64,000 nucleotides of DNA from Corythucha ciliata (lineage: Eukaryota; Arthropoda; Insecta; Hemiptera; Tingidae): assembly GCA_038030265.1 (NCBI GenBank), contig CM075941.1, forward strand, positions 44,702,164 to 44,766,163, in the 5' to 3' direction. The stretch's first letter is position 1, and every line of letters starts with the position of its first letter. The notes beneath the pieces were generated by a model, which was not told the DNA's origin, did not search any database, and was given only the letters and a program-made list of their open reading frames with translations. The position numbers and the translations under genes are program-made. Below are positions 46,501 to 57,600 of this stretch, piece after piece.

Positions 46501-49500
46501 GCAATTTTATGTACAAAATTAGCCATTTTTCCAATACTGTCATCTATTTCTGTACGATATCAACCCATTTCCCGAAAATTAACAATGTTCTCAAAAAGCA
46601 GGCATACTATTCAAATCCGCCATTTATATACAAATCAGTGCTATATCGTTCAAAATCAGCCATTTTTCGTAAAATCCACCATTTTCTCGTGAATCTGGTA
46701 ATTTTGCAAATTTTACAAATGTAGTAGATAGAATGTAGTCAGATTCGGCTTGAAGTTACATGAAAATCGACACCCCACACCCTATTAACCTCAAAACCTT
46801 TGAAAGCACCTTGAAAACCTTGAAATTAAACAAAAAATCCCCATTTCGGACCTGCTTTTGATCAAACTGATCAGATGTTAGGACCAACTAGATCCCAAAT
46901 GGAGTCTATGTTAGAAAAAACGAGTTTTTTCGAGCAATCCTAGGGCAAGATATGTCGCGGATGGCGAACGGACATTCCAGAAATCGAATGTAGACATGTT
47001 AAAGCGTACACAGAAAACGTTTGAGGGGGGGGGGAGGTTGTAAACATTTTTTCCTGACCGAAAACTTAGATCTCAACCAAACATAGTAGAAAATGTAGAT
47101 TTTAAACAAAAAATGGCTGATTTTGTGCAAAAAATGGAGAATTTTTGGAAAATAAATGAATCAGAGAAAAATTACCGATTTGAGTAAAATTGCAGATTTA
47201 GAGAAAAATGACCGACAATGACTGATTTTAAACTACTAGAGTTTTCCGTTTGCTTAAAATTCTGCTCTGGAATTTTCACCCGTCTTTCTGATTAAATGGA
47301 TTTTAATTATTAACCCGTCACCAGTCTTTATGTTTTAATTCAGATCGGACAGGTGGAAATGAATTGCTCCACCACAGATTTCTGTATAAATGGAAAACGC
47401 TATAAGAATGGCTGATTTGGTGCAAAAATCAGCAGATATTAAACAAAAAAAGTCTGATTTCCGGGGAAAACGGCGGATTTTGAGTAAAAATGGCTGATTT
47501 AGAAAAAAATGCTGATTTTTGCACCGCCATCCTCCATCCGTCATTCTTAGTTTAAAATCAGCCATTATTAGTAATTTGTCTCCAAATCAGCAATTTTTCC
47601 TCAAGATCAGTCATTATTCAAAAAATCAGCAATTTTCATCTAAATCCGCTGTTTTCGCCAGAAATAAGCAATTTTTGTCGTGATCTGCTGATTTCTGCTC
47701 CGCCATTCTTATCTTTAGTTTGAAATCAGCCATTTTTAGTCATTTTTCTCTAAATCTGCAATTTTACTCAAATTAGTTATTTTTCTCTAAATCGGTTATT
47801 TTCCAAAAAATCAGGCATTGGCGTCAAAATCAACCACGTTTAACTTGTCAATTTGTTGTCACAAAATCAGGCATTTTGTTTAAAATCTGTCGTTTTTTTC
47901 ATAATTCATGCGTTTTCCAGAAAACCGGTCATTTTCACGAATCAGGTGTTCGTAAAAGTCTGATTTGTCTATTTAAAAATTAAAAAATCAGCTATTTAAG
48001 TCAAAATCAGCCATTTTCCTAGAAATGTGCCATTTTTTTCGAAATTCGTCCTTTTTTTTGTACATAATGAAAGAAAAATATTACGGAAATACCCTAATTC
48101 ATGGCTTTATTTGTTGCTACATTTAAGAATAATCGCTAATTCGCGGCTAGTTCACGGCTAGAATGGAGATAACGCGCTAATTCACGGCAAAAATGAAAAC
48201 TCAAATTTGTGGCCAAAATTGAGATATAGCGCTAACTCTCGGCTAATATTGAGGGAATCCTATTCAGCCATTTAGAGAGAGTGTTTTCTCGAATCTCGAT
48301 GCACTATAAAAAAAAAAAAAAAAAAAAAAATTGAAAAAAAAAAACAAAAAAAAAAAAAAACGCTAATTCAATAGTGGCTATTTTACGGCTAACGATAAGA
48401 TTTATTTTTAAAATGCTAATGTGCAGTTCTTGGGTAAGTCTGCGGCTAAAATTGAGAAAAATCATTAATTAAGAAAAATCAGCCATTTATTGTTTAATGT
48501 CTGTCGTTTTTATAAATCATTTTCCCCAGCCATTTTCCAGGAAACCAATTTTTTCTAAAATGTCAAAATCAGCCATTTTCCTAGATTTTTTTTCCAAAAT
48601 TTCCTTTTTTTGCACAAAATGAACGAAAACCATTAGAAATGTACGCTAATATGCTAATGGCTTTATTTGAGAAAACGCGTTAATTCGCTGCTAAACTAGA
48701 GAATAATAGCTATTTTGCGTCTAAAATTGCGGTAACGCGCTAATTCCAGGCTGAAATAAAAATAAAAACGTAAATTTGTGGCTAAAATTGATTAAAAAAT
48801 CACTAATTTGTGATTTCTCGAATCTCGATGCAATTTAATGAATAAGGAAAAATTGAGAAAAATTTCCAATTCATGATGTGTAGAGGCTATTTTACGGCTA
48901 AAATTTATTTATAAAATGCCAATGTGCAGTTCTTAGGGCAAGTCTGTGACTAAAATTAAGAAAAATCACTATATCGCAGTTTAGATTGACAAAAACGCTC
49001 CTTATTCGCGGCAAAAATCGAGAAAATGCCAATTCGCAGTTTCCGGAGGCAACTTCGTGGCTTCGAGCCAATCCATGGCTAGAAGTGAAAAAATACGTTA
49101 ATGTGAGGCTAAAATTGAAACGAAGAGAAAAACTGAAAATGTATTTTACCAGGAAAACCGAGAATAATAAAATTAATCATGTGTGAATGATGACACAGCA
49201 TAATTTAAAAAAAATAATGATGTTATGAAATGCAAAACAGACGAAAATATGGCTAAACAAACGAAAACATGGCTGAAAAAATTGAAATATGGCTAAACAA
49301 ACGTAAACAAAAGATTTCAAGTACAAATATGACGCTGTACAAACGATTTCGGTCATGGGTCGGGAAGCGTGAAGCTAGACGCAACCAAGTCTCTTTATTG
49401 TTTGAAGGACTTGAGGGCCTAAACAAACGTAATTAAACGATATTAAGACTAGAAATGGCGCTAGACAAACGATTCTGATCATGGGTTGGGCTCGTGTTTC

Positions 49501-52500
49501 GAAATACTAAACAAACGAAAACTTTGGCTCGACAAACGTAAACAAACGAATAGGGCCGTTTTCGCGGTTTTTTGCGTTATGGGTCGGTTCAGGTTTGCAT
49601 GCATCTAATATGCGGCTTCTCGACACAATTTCATGATCGAAATTTAGAAAAATCTCTAATTTTGAGGCTAAAATAAAGTAAAAGCGACAAATCACGGCCA
49701 AAATTGATGAAAAGTGGTCATGCTCAGCTACATTTGATATGTATTTTGTACTTGGCAAAACGCACATGTGGGTCAAACTCGGCAAACGGCTTTAGCAAAC
49801 TTGGTCAATGACGCTTTACCTCTACAAATTATCGTATTATGAATGAACCCGGTACAAAAGTCCGTCATCCGTTAGAACGAATTTTTTCCTATCAGCCACT
49901 TTTTAAATCCGTCAGATCTGCCGGGAAATCCGTCAAATTGGCAACGCTGCATTTCAATCGAGGAGAGTTCGTATTAACCACATCCAAATGGAACCCTTTT
50001 CTGGTTAGGAAATACCGAAAAGCCAAGTTTGCTAGCCAAGTATCCAGAGCTGGGTGACACTCATTAGAATGAACTAAACTTCAGGTCCAGAGATGGTTTG
50101 GGGAAGAAAAAAAGTTGTCTATAGGAGCCAGCAGGGCAAATGTCTGGGGAAGTGAGCAATTTTGGCCTCTATTGGTGGGTTGAGATCTTTTTCTAAAAAT
50201 TCCCGTAATTCAATCCAGGAGACGAAGGAATTCTTGAAGAAGAACGAGTCGTTGAAATTGGAAATCACTTGAGCGGGCTACTGTGTGAGACCAAACATCG
50301 GGGGGCTTTTGAACAGGCATTTGTCGGTTACTGCAAAGTGACGTCGATGATGTGGAGGTAAATCAGTACTTACCGTTATATTCGCGTCTTAACTGAGACC
50401 GAAATTTCGATCATATAGGTCGGCTAACGCTCGATTGCACAAGTTACCCGGTCAATGGCTCGACGAGATTCTGGATGAAATTGCGTCCAATGAAAAACTC
50501 AGTTCGACTCGGCGAAGTGCCGGTGTTCCATTCATCATTCAGGTACTTTCAGGCTTGAGCGGCGAGGAGAGGGCGGCTTTCCAATGTTTTCCATTTTCGT
50601 GCGTTTCCAGGCTCTAATTTGTACGCAAGTCAAACTGGAAAACAAACACTTTCACGATTGCGTTTGTCGGCTCCTAGACCTTGCCCAACCAACTGCAACG
50701 ACACCTCAGACTGTGTCTCACGCACTGAATGTTCTTCGCGCTGTGTTTCGCAATAGCACTTTGGGTGAACTTGTGAGTCCGTACGTCGCCCAGGGATTTA
50801 CAGTGGCCATTCATGGTTTCAATTCAGACTCTTGGATGGTAGAAATCAACGAAAAATTCCTAGTGTCCAAAGGCTATAACGTCTTCTTTTTTTTCTTTTA
50901 GGTTAGAAATTCAGCCACTTTGCTCCTGAGCGCGCTTATGGCCCGGGTTTTCGGAGTTCCCCGACTGAAAACAACGGTGGACGAAATCAGCTGGAAGAAT
51001 AAGCTGTCCGGAAGATTATTTTTCCAAAGATATCCGTCGCTATTTCAAGTTCTTTTGGAACACCTGTCAAAGGCGAGTGAGAATCTCATGTATCCGGCTA
51101 TTTATCCGGTTCTTTTAATACTCGGTCGCCTCTATCTTTCGTCTCTGGAGGGAACGGACTCTAATTTAGAGGTTAGTTGCCTTATGGTATTTTGTGGTGA
51201 GGATTTAATGAATGATTCGTTCTTTTTAGTTGAACAAATTCATCCCTCATATATTCACGTGCTCGAAAAGTGCTGTTTACAAAACGAGGGCTCTTGCCGC
51301 ATCGGCCATTGTTCCTCTAATCACGCCTAATCTGTTTGAGCCACATTTAAACTTTATATTTGATGAAATTTCAGAGACAAACAAAGAAAATTATGTTCAC
51401 GGACTGCTTCTTCAAGTAAGTATCTTGTTTTGTGTGACTCGGTGATACGTTCTAACCAAAGTAATTTCTAGGTCAACGAACTTTTCCGAAATAACAAGAA
51501 CCTTCTGGATAAAACAAGCGACAAATCAAAGTGGATGTCGGCAGTCGGAGAGATCCTGGCACAAAACAATCGGTCCCACTTGACCAAATCCTGTTGCTTG
51601 CAACTTCTTCAGTACGCCGACCCTGCCGAACAAAAAAAATACTTGACCACCGTCCAAGACGACATCCACTTCTCGATACTGCACAGCCCCGGTATTGACG
51701 ACTATCTATCGTGGATCACTCGGCTCACTCTAACCAATGAGCCGACTGTCGAAAGATTTTCACTGTTTCTATCGCACTCGAATTACGACGTTAGAAACAC
51801 CGCGAGCGTGATTTTCATCGACATTCTGTCCGAGAATGGCGAGCGATTCACCGACTCGAATGAGCTGGCTTCGATCGTGGCTCAACAACTTTTGGAACAT
51901 GAAACGACTCATCATGAGGATAACCTAAAAGTGTTGAAGATAGCGTCCTTGTTCCCTCTAGTTTTTAACCATTTAAAACACCACCCGTCTTTGGTTTTAT
52001 TTTTTGGGACGATATGCGAAAATGGACCCGTAGAATTGAGACACTTGTCTCTTGACTGCCTCGCCACCTATTTGTCAACTTCAGTGAGTTCTGTTTTATA
52101 CCGTATAAACTCGAATTATTGGCCATAATTAGAATTTTTCTTACAGGAAACTATGAGTTTAACCCGACCTGAAGTTAGCAAAATACTCCGATTATTATGG
52201 GATTTCTCAAAAGACGAGTCTAACGTCGAGTGTCGACGCTCAGCGGCTGCTCTCATCCAGAAAATTGGAAGCAAGTTTTTTCATTTGATTCACACAGTGG
52301 GGGATTACGCGCTGCCGGCGTATCACTGGACGGTCATTCGACTCATGACAGACGAAGACGACGGTGTCAGGGCCTCGACTAGAGAGAAGGACGTCGTTCC
52401 GTTGAGAGCTGTTCAACTTTATTTGAAACAATTAACGGAACACGACGCTATGGGCACGGGACTGCGGGTGTTGTTCAGTTTAAGTTGGCAGTGTGCCCGG

Positions 52501-52995
52501 GAATTGCACGGTACAACTGTCGACGTTGACGATGATGAGGTAAACGAAGAAACTTCACTACACATTTCAATTGCCGAGCAGGCTTCTTACGCTCTGTGGG
52601 TACCTGCTCGGCCAATCAAAACGTTCCAGCTTTCTACAATACTAACCCCGACTCTCTCTTTCCTTCAGGACCGAGTGTTTGACAAAAGCCTATCGAACAA
52701 TTATCTCGGTGGCACACTCTTTACGTCCATTCTCACAGTTCTGGAGGACTGTGTCGGTCACAAAATTATTGACGAGGGATTCGCCTCAAGCGAAGTGATT
52801 CTTCTGGATGAATCAGTCGTCAATGGAAGGACTGAATTTTTGTCATCGCCCGCTTCGGACTCATTTGCCGAGTGCGATGTAAGTGAACTAACTTTAAAAT
52901 TGCTCCCTTTGTCAAATAGTGAAGTTTACAACGTGTTGTTTGGATCAAAAATTGGAAAATTAAGATCTTTGCGGCAAAGAATAGTTGAGCAGTGA
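34352..52995 (+). CDS. THADA: THADA / Trm732 homologue, 22 modelled exons
   Basis: Homologue of THADA, the metazoan counterpart of yeast Trm732, which partners the Trm7/FTSJ1 methyltransferase for 2'-O-methylation of tRNA position 32; fly THADA also affects calcium pumps and lipid storage. It is an armadillo/HEAT-like protein with the DUF2428 core. I joined 22 exons by GT-AG and reading phase; every junction is phase-consistent, giving 4860 nt (1619 codons plus TGA), shorter than human THADA at about 1950. Recognised blocks in family order include [40 protein letters not shown] and [19 protein letters not shown]. Introns are mostly 45-150 nt, with three of 2.7-5.5 kb full of repeats. One stretch (about 80 residues after exon 9 in vertebrates) appears to be missing or was not found. 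Confidence 0.92.
34918..35047. repeat. 130-bp hairpin element in THADA intron 2
   Basis: CCAGCAAGGTGTTTGGAACA at 34918 is mirrored by TGTTCCAAACACCTTGCTGG ending at 35047. The arms meet near 34982 (CCCAATAAAATTAA...TTAAATTTTATTGG). Identity between arms is about 90% by eye. It is non-coding and MITE-like. Confidence 0.75.
35200..35600 (+). repeat. Unclassified dispersed repeat, copy in intron 2 (left)
   Basis: Positions 35355-35500 (CCGTTGAAGGGGTTCTCC, then TGTGATTCCAGTGATTTG, then GTGGACAG...) match 38390-38640, partly 38100-38280, and a short piece at 33045-33100. All are on the plus strand. Minus-strand frames in two copies share the words ITGIT.RTPS and TADCV, so it may be an old coding element, but no known domain is recognisable. 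Confidence 0.55.
35600..36070 (+). repeat. Minisatellite family 6, ~16-17 bp
   Basis: Degenerate tandem units like CTCTAACCACAAAAAG, with about 25 copies. Most units keep AACCACAAAA. Confidence 0.65.
36180..37500 (+). repeat. Minisatellite family 3, ~30-bp units
   Basis: Degenerate units such as CCCGAAACTTGCAATTTCG followed by CGGAAATT. A longer periodicity is superimposed: blocks with TAGCGGGCTAGCCCGGCGAACCC recur at about 36340, 36620 and 37010, about 280-390 bp apart. The same family occupies 56000-57600. Confidence 0.65.
36722..36840. repeat. Hairpin insertion inside minisatellite family 3
   Basis: CCGCAAATTGAGC...CACGCGTG on the left is mirrored by CACGCGTGAGCTCAATTTGCGG on the right, with inner arms AAACAGTT and AACTGTTT. 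AAGGCCCG occurs on both sides (36714-36721, 36841-36848). It could be an 8-bp target duplication, but it is also part of the host repeat unit, so that evidence is weak. Confidence 0.65.
37500..37870 (+). repeat. Minisatellite family 1, short array in intron 2
   Basis: Plus-strand units of CTCAATTTTATCCGCGAATTTGCG type, the same family as in fold-backs A and B. Confidence 0.65.
38090..38650 (+). repeat. Unclassified dispersed repeat, two tandem copies
   Basis: 38100-38280 and 38390-38640 are two diverged direct copies sharing GTGATTC.GG.GATTTT, TTTGGCC, the GTGGACAGTGGCCA / GTAGACGGTGGCCA block and an ATGGT...GGCCC stretch. The longer one matches 35355-35500. Confidence 0.55.
38823..40592 (+). 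CDS. THADA: THADA exons 3-9
   Basis: Exons: 38823-38938, 39009-39227, 39292-39508, 39651-39796, 39859-40061, 40116-40300, 40380-40592. Each is bounded by AG and GT (GTGAGT, GTAAAA, GTATGT, GTGAGC, GTAAGT, GTAAAT, GTGAAC) and phases join exactly. Translation covers the N-terminal helical repeats: [20 protein letters not shown], then [38 protein letters not shown] and [14 protein letters not shown], in the family order. The end of exon 9 is uncertain: the frame stays open to 40919, and GTGCTC at 40565 is an alternative donor. Confidence 0.88.
40593..43301 (+). other. THADA intron 9 with minisatellite family 5
   Basis: 2.7 kb, mostly units built on AAATCGTTTGTTTAGC and related CGTTTGTTTACGTTTG words, with longer ~200-bp blocks (GGGTGCGGCCAACTT...). 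From about 42200 the units are in reverse complement (GCTAAACAAACGATTT) up to about 42950. The last stretch is five clean ~30-bp copies at 42810-42915. From 42960 to 43301 no repeat is evident. Confidence 0.75.
43302..44705 (+). CDS. THADA: THADA exons 10-14
   Basis: Exons: 43302-43457, 43536-43853, 43916-44304, 44357-44502, 44565-44705. The translation matches THADA order: [91 protein letters not shown]. Within exon 12 a GTACGT at 44074 and TTTTTTCAG ending at 44145 outline a 72-nt segment that is in frame and free of stops. The family has no matching residues that I can recall, so it is probably a small intron, and then exon 12 is two exons. I left it in the coding count. Confidence 0.88.
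44890..46370. repeat. Minisatellite family 1 with orientation switches
   Basis: Reverse-complement units (CGCTAATTCGTGGCTAAAATTGAG) run from 44930 to about 45240. Plus-strand units (CTCAATTTTAGCCACGAATTGGCG) run from 45370 to about 46240, then reverse again to 46370. Confidence 0.65.
46370..48060. repeat. Minisatellite family 4 (AAATCAGCCATTTTT)
   Basis: Degenerate units around AAAATCAGCCATTTTTC, plus strand at 46440-46700 and 47570-48060. Between them, about 47100-47560, the reverse complement (AAAAATGGCTGATTT) dominates. Confidence 0.65.
48090..49150 (-). repeat. Minisatellite family 1, reverse orientation
   Basis: CGCTAATTCACGGCTAAAATTGAGAAAA-type units, interrupted by A-runs (48309-48360) and a family 4 stretch (48470-48620). 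Two ~600-bp halves (from about 48230 and about 48820) share CTCGAATCTCGATGCA and GCCAATGTGCAGTTCTT-like landmarks, so the array includes a larger duplication. Confidence 0.6.
49200..49560 (-). repeat. Minisatellite family 5, second site
   Basis: GGCTAAACAAACGAAA-type units with the GGGTCGGGAAGCGTGAAGCTAG block also found in intron 9, in the orientation of 42200-42950. Confidence 0.6.
50219..52995 (+). CDS. THADA: THADA exons 15-22, including the DUF2428 core
   Basis: Exons: 50219-50357, 50419-50542, 50611-50838, 50902-51171, 51230-51415, 51472-52083, 52147-52539, 52669-52995 (TGA). This part carries the most conserved THADA/Trm732 segment: [42 protein letters not shown] and [15 protein letters not shown], which is the DUF2428 signature. 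[14 protein letters not shown] and VHGLLLQV segments follow. The intron 52540-52668 (129 nt, GTAAAC to TTCCTTCAG) is a multiple of three and has no stop. I treat it as an intron because the flanking residues (DVDDDE and DRVFDKSL) align better when joined. Confidence 0.92.
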
Positions 52996-53330
52996 AGTAA
53001 ATAATTTTTTTTAATTTCTTACTAATTTCAACAATGTTGATTATCCTCTACCTCTAGATCCCTTGTGAGACCATTTACCGAACAAAATCCAAAGGAGAGG
53101 TGAAAGGCAAACAAGAAAATGTTAAAACAAGAAAATTTCACAGAATTTCACATTTTTCCCCCAAAGGTAAAATTTCTAGCTTACTGGCTAATTTTAAAGA
53201 GAAATTTCAAGGCTCTGGCTTTTTTAAAAAACAAAATATCGCAGGGTTCAGACGTGGGTGCAAGATTTGGTCAAGAGAGAGGCTTGGAAATTGTGTGCTT
53301 CGCTCTACTAAATGGCTTGATAGCCATTCA
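52996..53330. other. THADA 3' flank
   Basis: Immediately after the stop is an A/T-rich stretch likely to be 3'UTR. No canonical AATAAA was found nearby. Nothing else recognised. Confidence 0.4.
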
Positions 53331-54520
53331 CTGCCTAAAAATAGCTAAACTAGCTGTTCCCACCCTAAAAATGGCTAAACTGACTATAACCGCTCCCCAA
53401 AATGGCAAAACTGACGATTCGCGCTTTAAAAATAGCCATAGGGACTTCACGCGCCCTAAAAAGTGGCTAGACTTACGGTTCCTGCAGCTCTGAAAATGCT
53501 TGAAAAGATCACGATTCCCGCTCTAAAAATGGCTAGATCGACCGTTCGCGCGCTAAAAATAGCCAAAAATAGCGATTCCCGCTCTTAAAGGGGCCAAACC
53601 GACTTCACAGGTCCTATAAATGGAAAAACCGACGACTCATGCTCTGAAAAATATTACACTGGCTATTCACTCTCTATAAAAATGACCATATTACTGACAA
53701 TTTGCGCCTTAGAAATGGCAAAACTGTTTGCGTTCTCAAAATGGTTAAACTAACTGAGTTCGTACTTTACAATTGACTAAACGGACGGATTGATGCCTTA
53801 GAAATCAACACAGTGGCAGTTTGCGCCGTAAAAATTGCCAATCTGGCTATGAACGATCCAAAATTGGTAAAACTGAGTCTATGCGGCCTAATGAATGGTT
53901 ACACTGGCGATTCGCACTTTAAAAATCCCTAAGCATAATGATTCCTGTTTTGAAAATGGCAAAATCGACCATTCGCGCGTCAAAAATGGACAAACTGAGC
54001 TTTCACGCTGATTCGTGCCCGAAAAACTGGCTATTTACGCCCTGAAAATGACCAAACTGATCGTTTGCGCCCTACTTAGGCTACCTAGACGATTCGCGCC
54101 TCCAAAGTGGCTATCTGCAAAGAAAAACACCACACTTCCATTCCCGTAGGGAACATGGAAGTAAAAATGACCAGACATGGCTATTCGCGCCCTGAAAGCG
54201 ATAAACTGACCACTTGCGTTTGCGCACCGAGCGTGGTCCGTCGTCACCCGTACCTACCAACTGATCGACCCTTCCCCCCCACCCGGCATTGGTTATATTC
54301 TCCTCAAAGACTGGATAAACGGACTATTCTTGCGCTATAAAATGTCTTTACGGGCAAATCACGCCCTAAAAATGGCTAAACGCACCATTCGTGACCGTGA
54401 GATGGCGAAAATTACCATTCGTGCTGCAAAACTGGACAAACTGAGCCCCCACGCCAATAAAATGGCTAAAACTGCAGACGATTTGTGCCCTAAAAATAGT
54501 CAAATAAATCATTTGCCCCT
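53330..54520 (+). repeat. Minisatellite family 2, ~30-bp units
   Basis: Degenerate units such as CTAAAAATGGCTAAACTGACGATTCGCGCC, about 30 bp each. All are on the plus strand. A shorter stretch of the same family appears at about 61610-61770. Confidence 0.65.
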
Positions 54521-55999
54521 TAGAGATGGCTCGCTGACTGATTTGCTGCTCCAGTCACTCGTTCTCCACCGATGGTCTATTTCCCCTCACCTCTTCAATA
54601 TTAGTTACTGCAATACTTCCTCGAGCTAGCTCGGTCGTGCCCTCGTGCCATAAAATGACTTGACTGGCTCAAGCCCCCTGAGCCCCTTCCAGGACCCGTG
54701 CCCGTCAGGGTTGGCCTTTTCAAAATGCGATTACGCAGAGTGTGGCCCTTTCAAAAGAAATTCGCGGGGATCCTTCGACTCAAAAGAGCAATTTACATCT
54801 TCCAATGAAAAGAAAAAAAAAAAAATCGCAATTTCACAAGATAGGAAGATTGCACCACCCCCCTACCCCCCACGGTAAACAGCTTTGCAATTTAGCCACT
54901 CAAATACCAATTTGGCGCGTCAAACTTCATTAAAATTGTTGGCTGCTACAAATACATAATTTCGCGGTCTGAGAAATTTCATGGGCCTGGCTTTTTTCAA
55001 AAACGAAATTTCGCCGAGTTGGACCATTAAAAACCAAAATCGTCGGATTTGACTACCCAAAAAATCAATTTGACGAGTTTTGGGCCACAAGAAAAACCAA
55101 TTCGGCACATCACAATAAAATTTCGTGCAGTTAGGTCGTTCAAGAACAATTTTTAGGTGTTAGCTCCTTAAAAAAAATTAGTGGGGCTGCTCCCTCAAAA
55201 ATCCAATTGCGTGGTTACACCTCCCCCCAGGGTGACCCTTCGCACCCAACGCCTATGGGAGGGGGGGGGAGGAATCACGGTTTCGGCTCATTAAAAACCA
55301 GTAGTGGGCATTAATTCTTTAACTCCCTGAAAATTCAAAACTTCGGGGAGTTAACCACAAAAACCTAACCTATAAAAAAACCTAAACTTCCCTGTGCCCA
55401 CCTTGTGCCTTGTGTTTAGCCCAATCAGGTACTTTCGGGTAGCATCCCCTCTCAAGACTTTTGGACACCCTCCTCCAGCCGCAGAAACTTCCATTGCCCC
55501 CCCCCCCCCACAATGACTTTTTGATCTTCCCCCTCCCACAGCGTCAGAATTAGACGTCCATAGGCCAGAGATGCCTGATAGTACGTAAAGTTTTTACTGT
55601 AGATTTACAGTTTTAGTGCTGGTCTACAGGTCTTCTACAGGAACTTCTACAGTTTTTCTCACCCGTAAAGTAGAAAATGTTCAATAACTCGTTCTTTATT
55701 GGCGACCGTAATTTCAAAAGGCGAATATTACACTCTGGGTTGGACGGGGAAGAATAAGCGTCCCCCTCTCACAAAACTTGCACGTTTGTTTATTTACGTT
55801 CAAGTTACCTACTCTTTCGTGCGCGGTGTTCTATGTTTAGTCGGCCTTATTTCAATCATGGGCGTAGCTAGCTCTTGACAGAAGAGTGTCCGGCTTTTCG
55901 CATTCCCCTGAGCCCTCGCGAGCGCGTCTCTCAACAATCAACGCGTTGGACGTGACAGGGGGCCGGCTAGCCTGGAGCTGTGCCGCAAAAAAAAAGAAA
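54521..55999. other. Low-complexity, gene-free region
   Basis: 54900-55220 has loosely periodic AAAAACCAATTTCG...AGTTGG words, perhaps a further decayed minisatellite. C- and G-runs occur at 55261-55270 and 55498-55510. No supported gene. Confidence 0.45.
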
Positions 56000-57600
56000 A
56001 AAAAAGGCACCGTCACTTACAATTTTTCTTAAATTGAAAATTAAGACCCTAAACTTGCTTTTACGCAGAAATTGAGACCCCAACCTGTCTATTTTGCGGG
56101 TATTCAGCCAAGAATTCACTGTTATTTGGCTTCGAATGATATAGGTAAGTATGCTGTTGTTCATCAAGCTTTGGACGCTCTCGATGTTGGCTGGGCTGGG
56201 GATCGCTAACACAGAAAAAAAAAAACCGGAATTTCGCTGAAATAAGGACCTAAAACTTGCAATTTCGAAGATTTTTGCCTCTAAAATGTTGACATTTTGT
56301 TGAAGACATACATATTAGCCTCGTCAGCCTATGACGCCGTACATAGTGGCCGGCTAGCCCGTGGTCTAAGCCCACAAAAAACAATTCCAAACTTGTAATT
56401 TCACGGATATTCACGGGTAACTGGCAATTTTGCTAAAAATAAGACCCGAAAATCGAATTTTTGTAAGAGTTAAGACCCAAAACTTTCAATTTCGTGGACA
56501 ATCAGGCAATAAACGTCCTATTTCTAAAGTAATCGTTGGACTATGAGCGGTGTTGGGGTTGGCCATCTTAAGGTTCACGCCCAGTAAAAAAAAAAAAAAA
56601 AAAAAAAAAATCCACGAAACTTACAATTTCACGAATATTCAGCCAAGAAGCATCAAATTTCGCGGATATTTAGGTATGTTGGACATAAAAGGTCCGAACC
56701 TTGCAATTTCGCGAAAATAAATAACAAAGACTAGCGAATTCGTGGTGAATTTCGCTATAGCCTTGCCCAGGACCCACGGCCGCTAAAAAAAAAGGTCCGG
56801 AACGTTCAATGTCGTTAAAATTAAGACGTGAAACTCGATCGCAATACCGAAAACATCCATTTTCGTGGATATTCAACTCAAAATTTACGTTTGGTAAGGT
56901 GTAATTTTACGTTATTCTCAGACTTTTGGGCGCTTCATCGTAGTCCGGATTCCACGATCATTCTACAAAAAGCCCTGAAAATTGAAACTTCACGAAAATG
57001 GATACTAGAAATTTGTAGTTTCGTGAAAGTTAAGACCGTGAAACTAGCGATTAGGCGAATATTCAGATCCGAAACTCGCAACAGCACGAATATTCAGCTA
57101 TAGGAAACTTCCAGTGTCGAGGATATTTGGCGTCTGACTTTGGGCACTGTCGTGGCCGCCAATCCCGTGTTCCGCAACCTCGTGAAAAACAGGCCCTAAA
57201 CTTGCAATTATGCCGAATTTTAGCTTTTAGCTCCGAGAGATGTATAATTTTAGGCTAAATTTTCCAGGAGGCTGGCCCAGCACCAGTGACAAAAAAAAAA
57301 AAAAAAAAACTTGTCATTTTTCTGAAATCGACTGCGATTATTCATCCAGAACTTCCAATTTTGCTCCAAAATTTGCCTCCAAAATGTTGCACAATTTTGC
57401 TGCTATTCGTGAGACTTTGAGCACTCCCCGGCTAGCTCGGGTTCTACGATCACGCCAGGAAAAAAAAACAAAAAACCTCATTCCCGAATATAAGCCTGCA
57501 ATAGTCATTGGGATTCATCTGACTTGTGCTCACGTGAAGCTGCTCATCCCTCAAGATCAAAACCTGGCTACGCCCCTGACGTGAAATAGTTATTTTGCTG
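56000..57600 (+). repeat. Minisatellite family 3, second site
   Basis: Same ~30-bp CCCGAAACTTGCAATTTCG-type unit as 36180-37500, with A-runs at 56586-56610 and 57290-57309. The longer blocks ending in GGCTAGCC...CACAAAAAA also recur here, with a spacing of about 200-300 bp. Confidence 0.6.

Larger units (their letters stand above)
44706..50218 (+). other. THADA intron 14, 5.5 kb of minisatellites
   Basis: Contains family 1 (44890-46370 and 48090-49150), family 4 (46370-48060 and 48470-48620) and family 5 (49200-49560), with A-runs at 48309-48360. 49560-50218 has no recognised structure. No other gene is seen inside. Confidence 0.7.

Noticed and set aside
52879..52919. GTAAGT...AAATAG, a possible 41-nt intron in the last THADA exon
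   Set aside because: Removing it would place TGA directly after the junction; the uninterrupted reading to 52995 is simpler.
56586..56610. Long A-runs (also 48309-48360 and 57290-57309) as poly(A) tails of retroposed RNAs
   Set aside because: No transcript-like sequence or target duplication precedes them; they sit inside minisatellite DNA.
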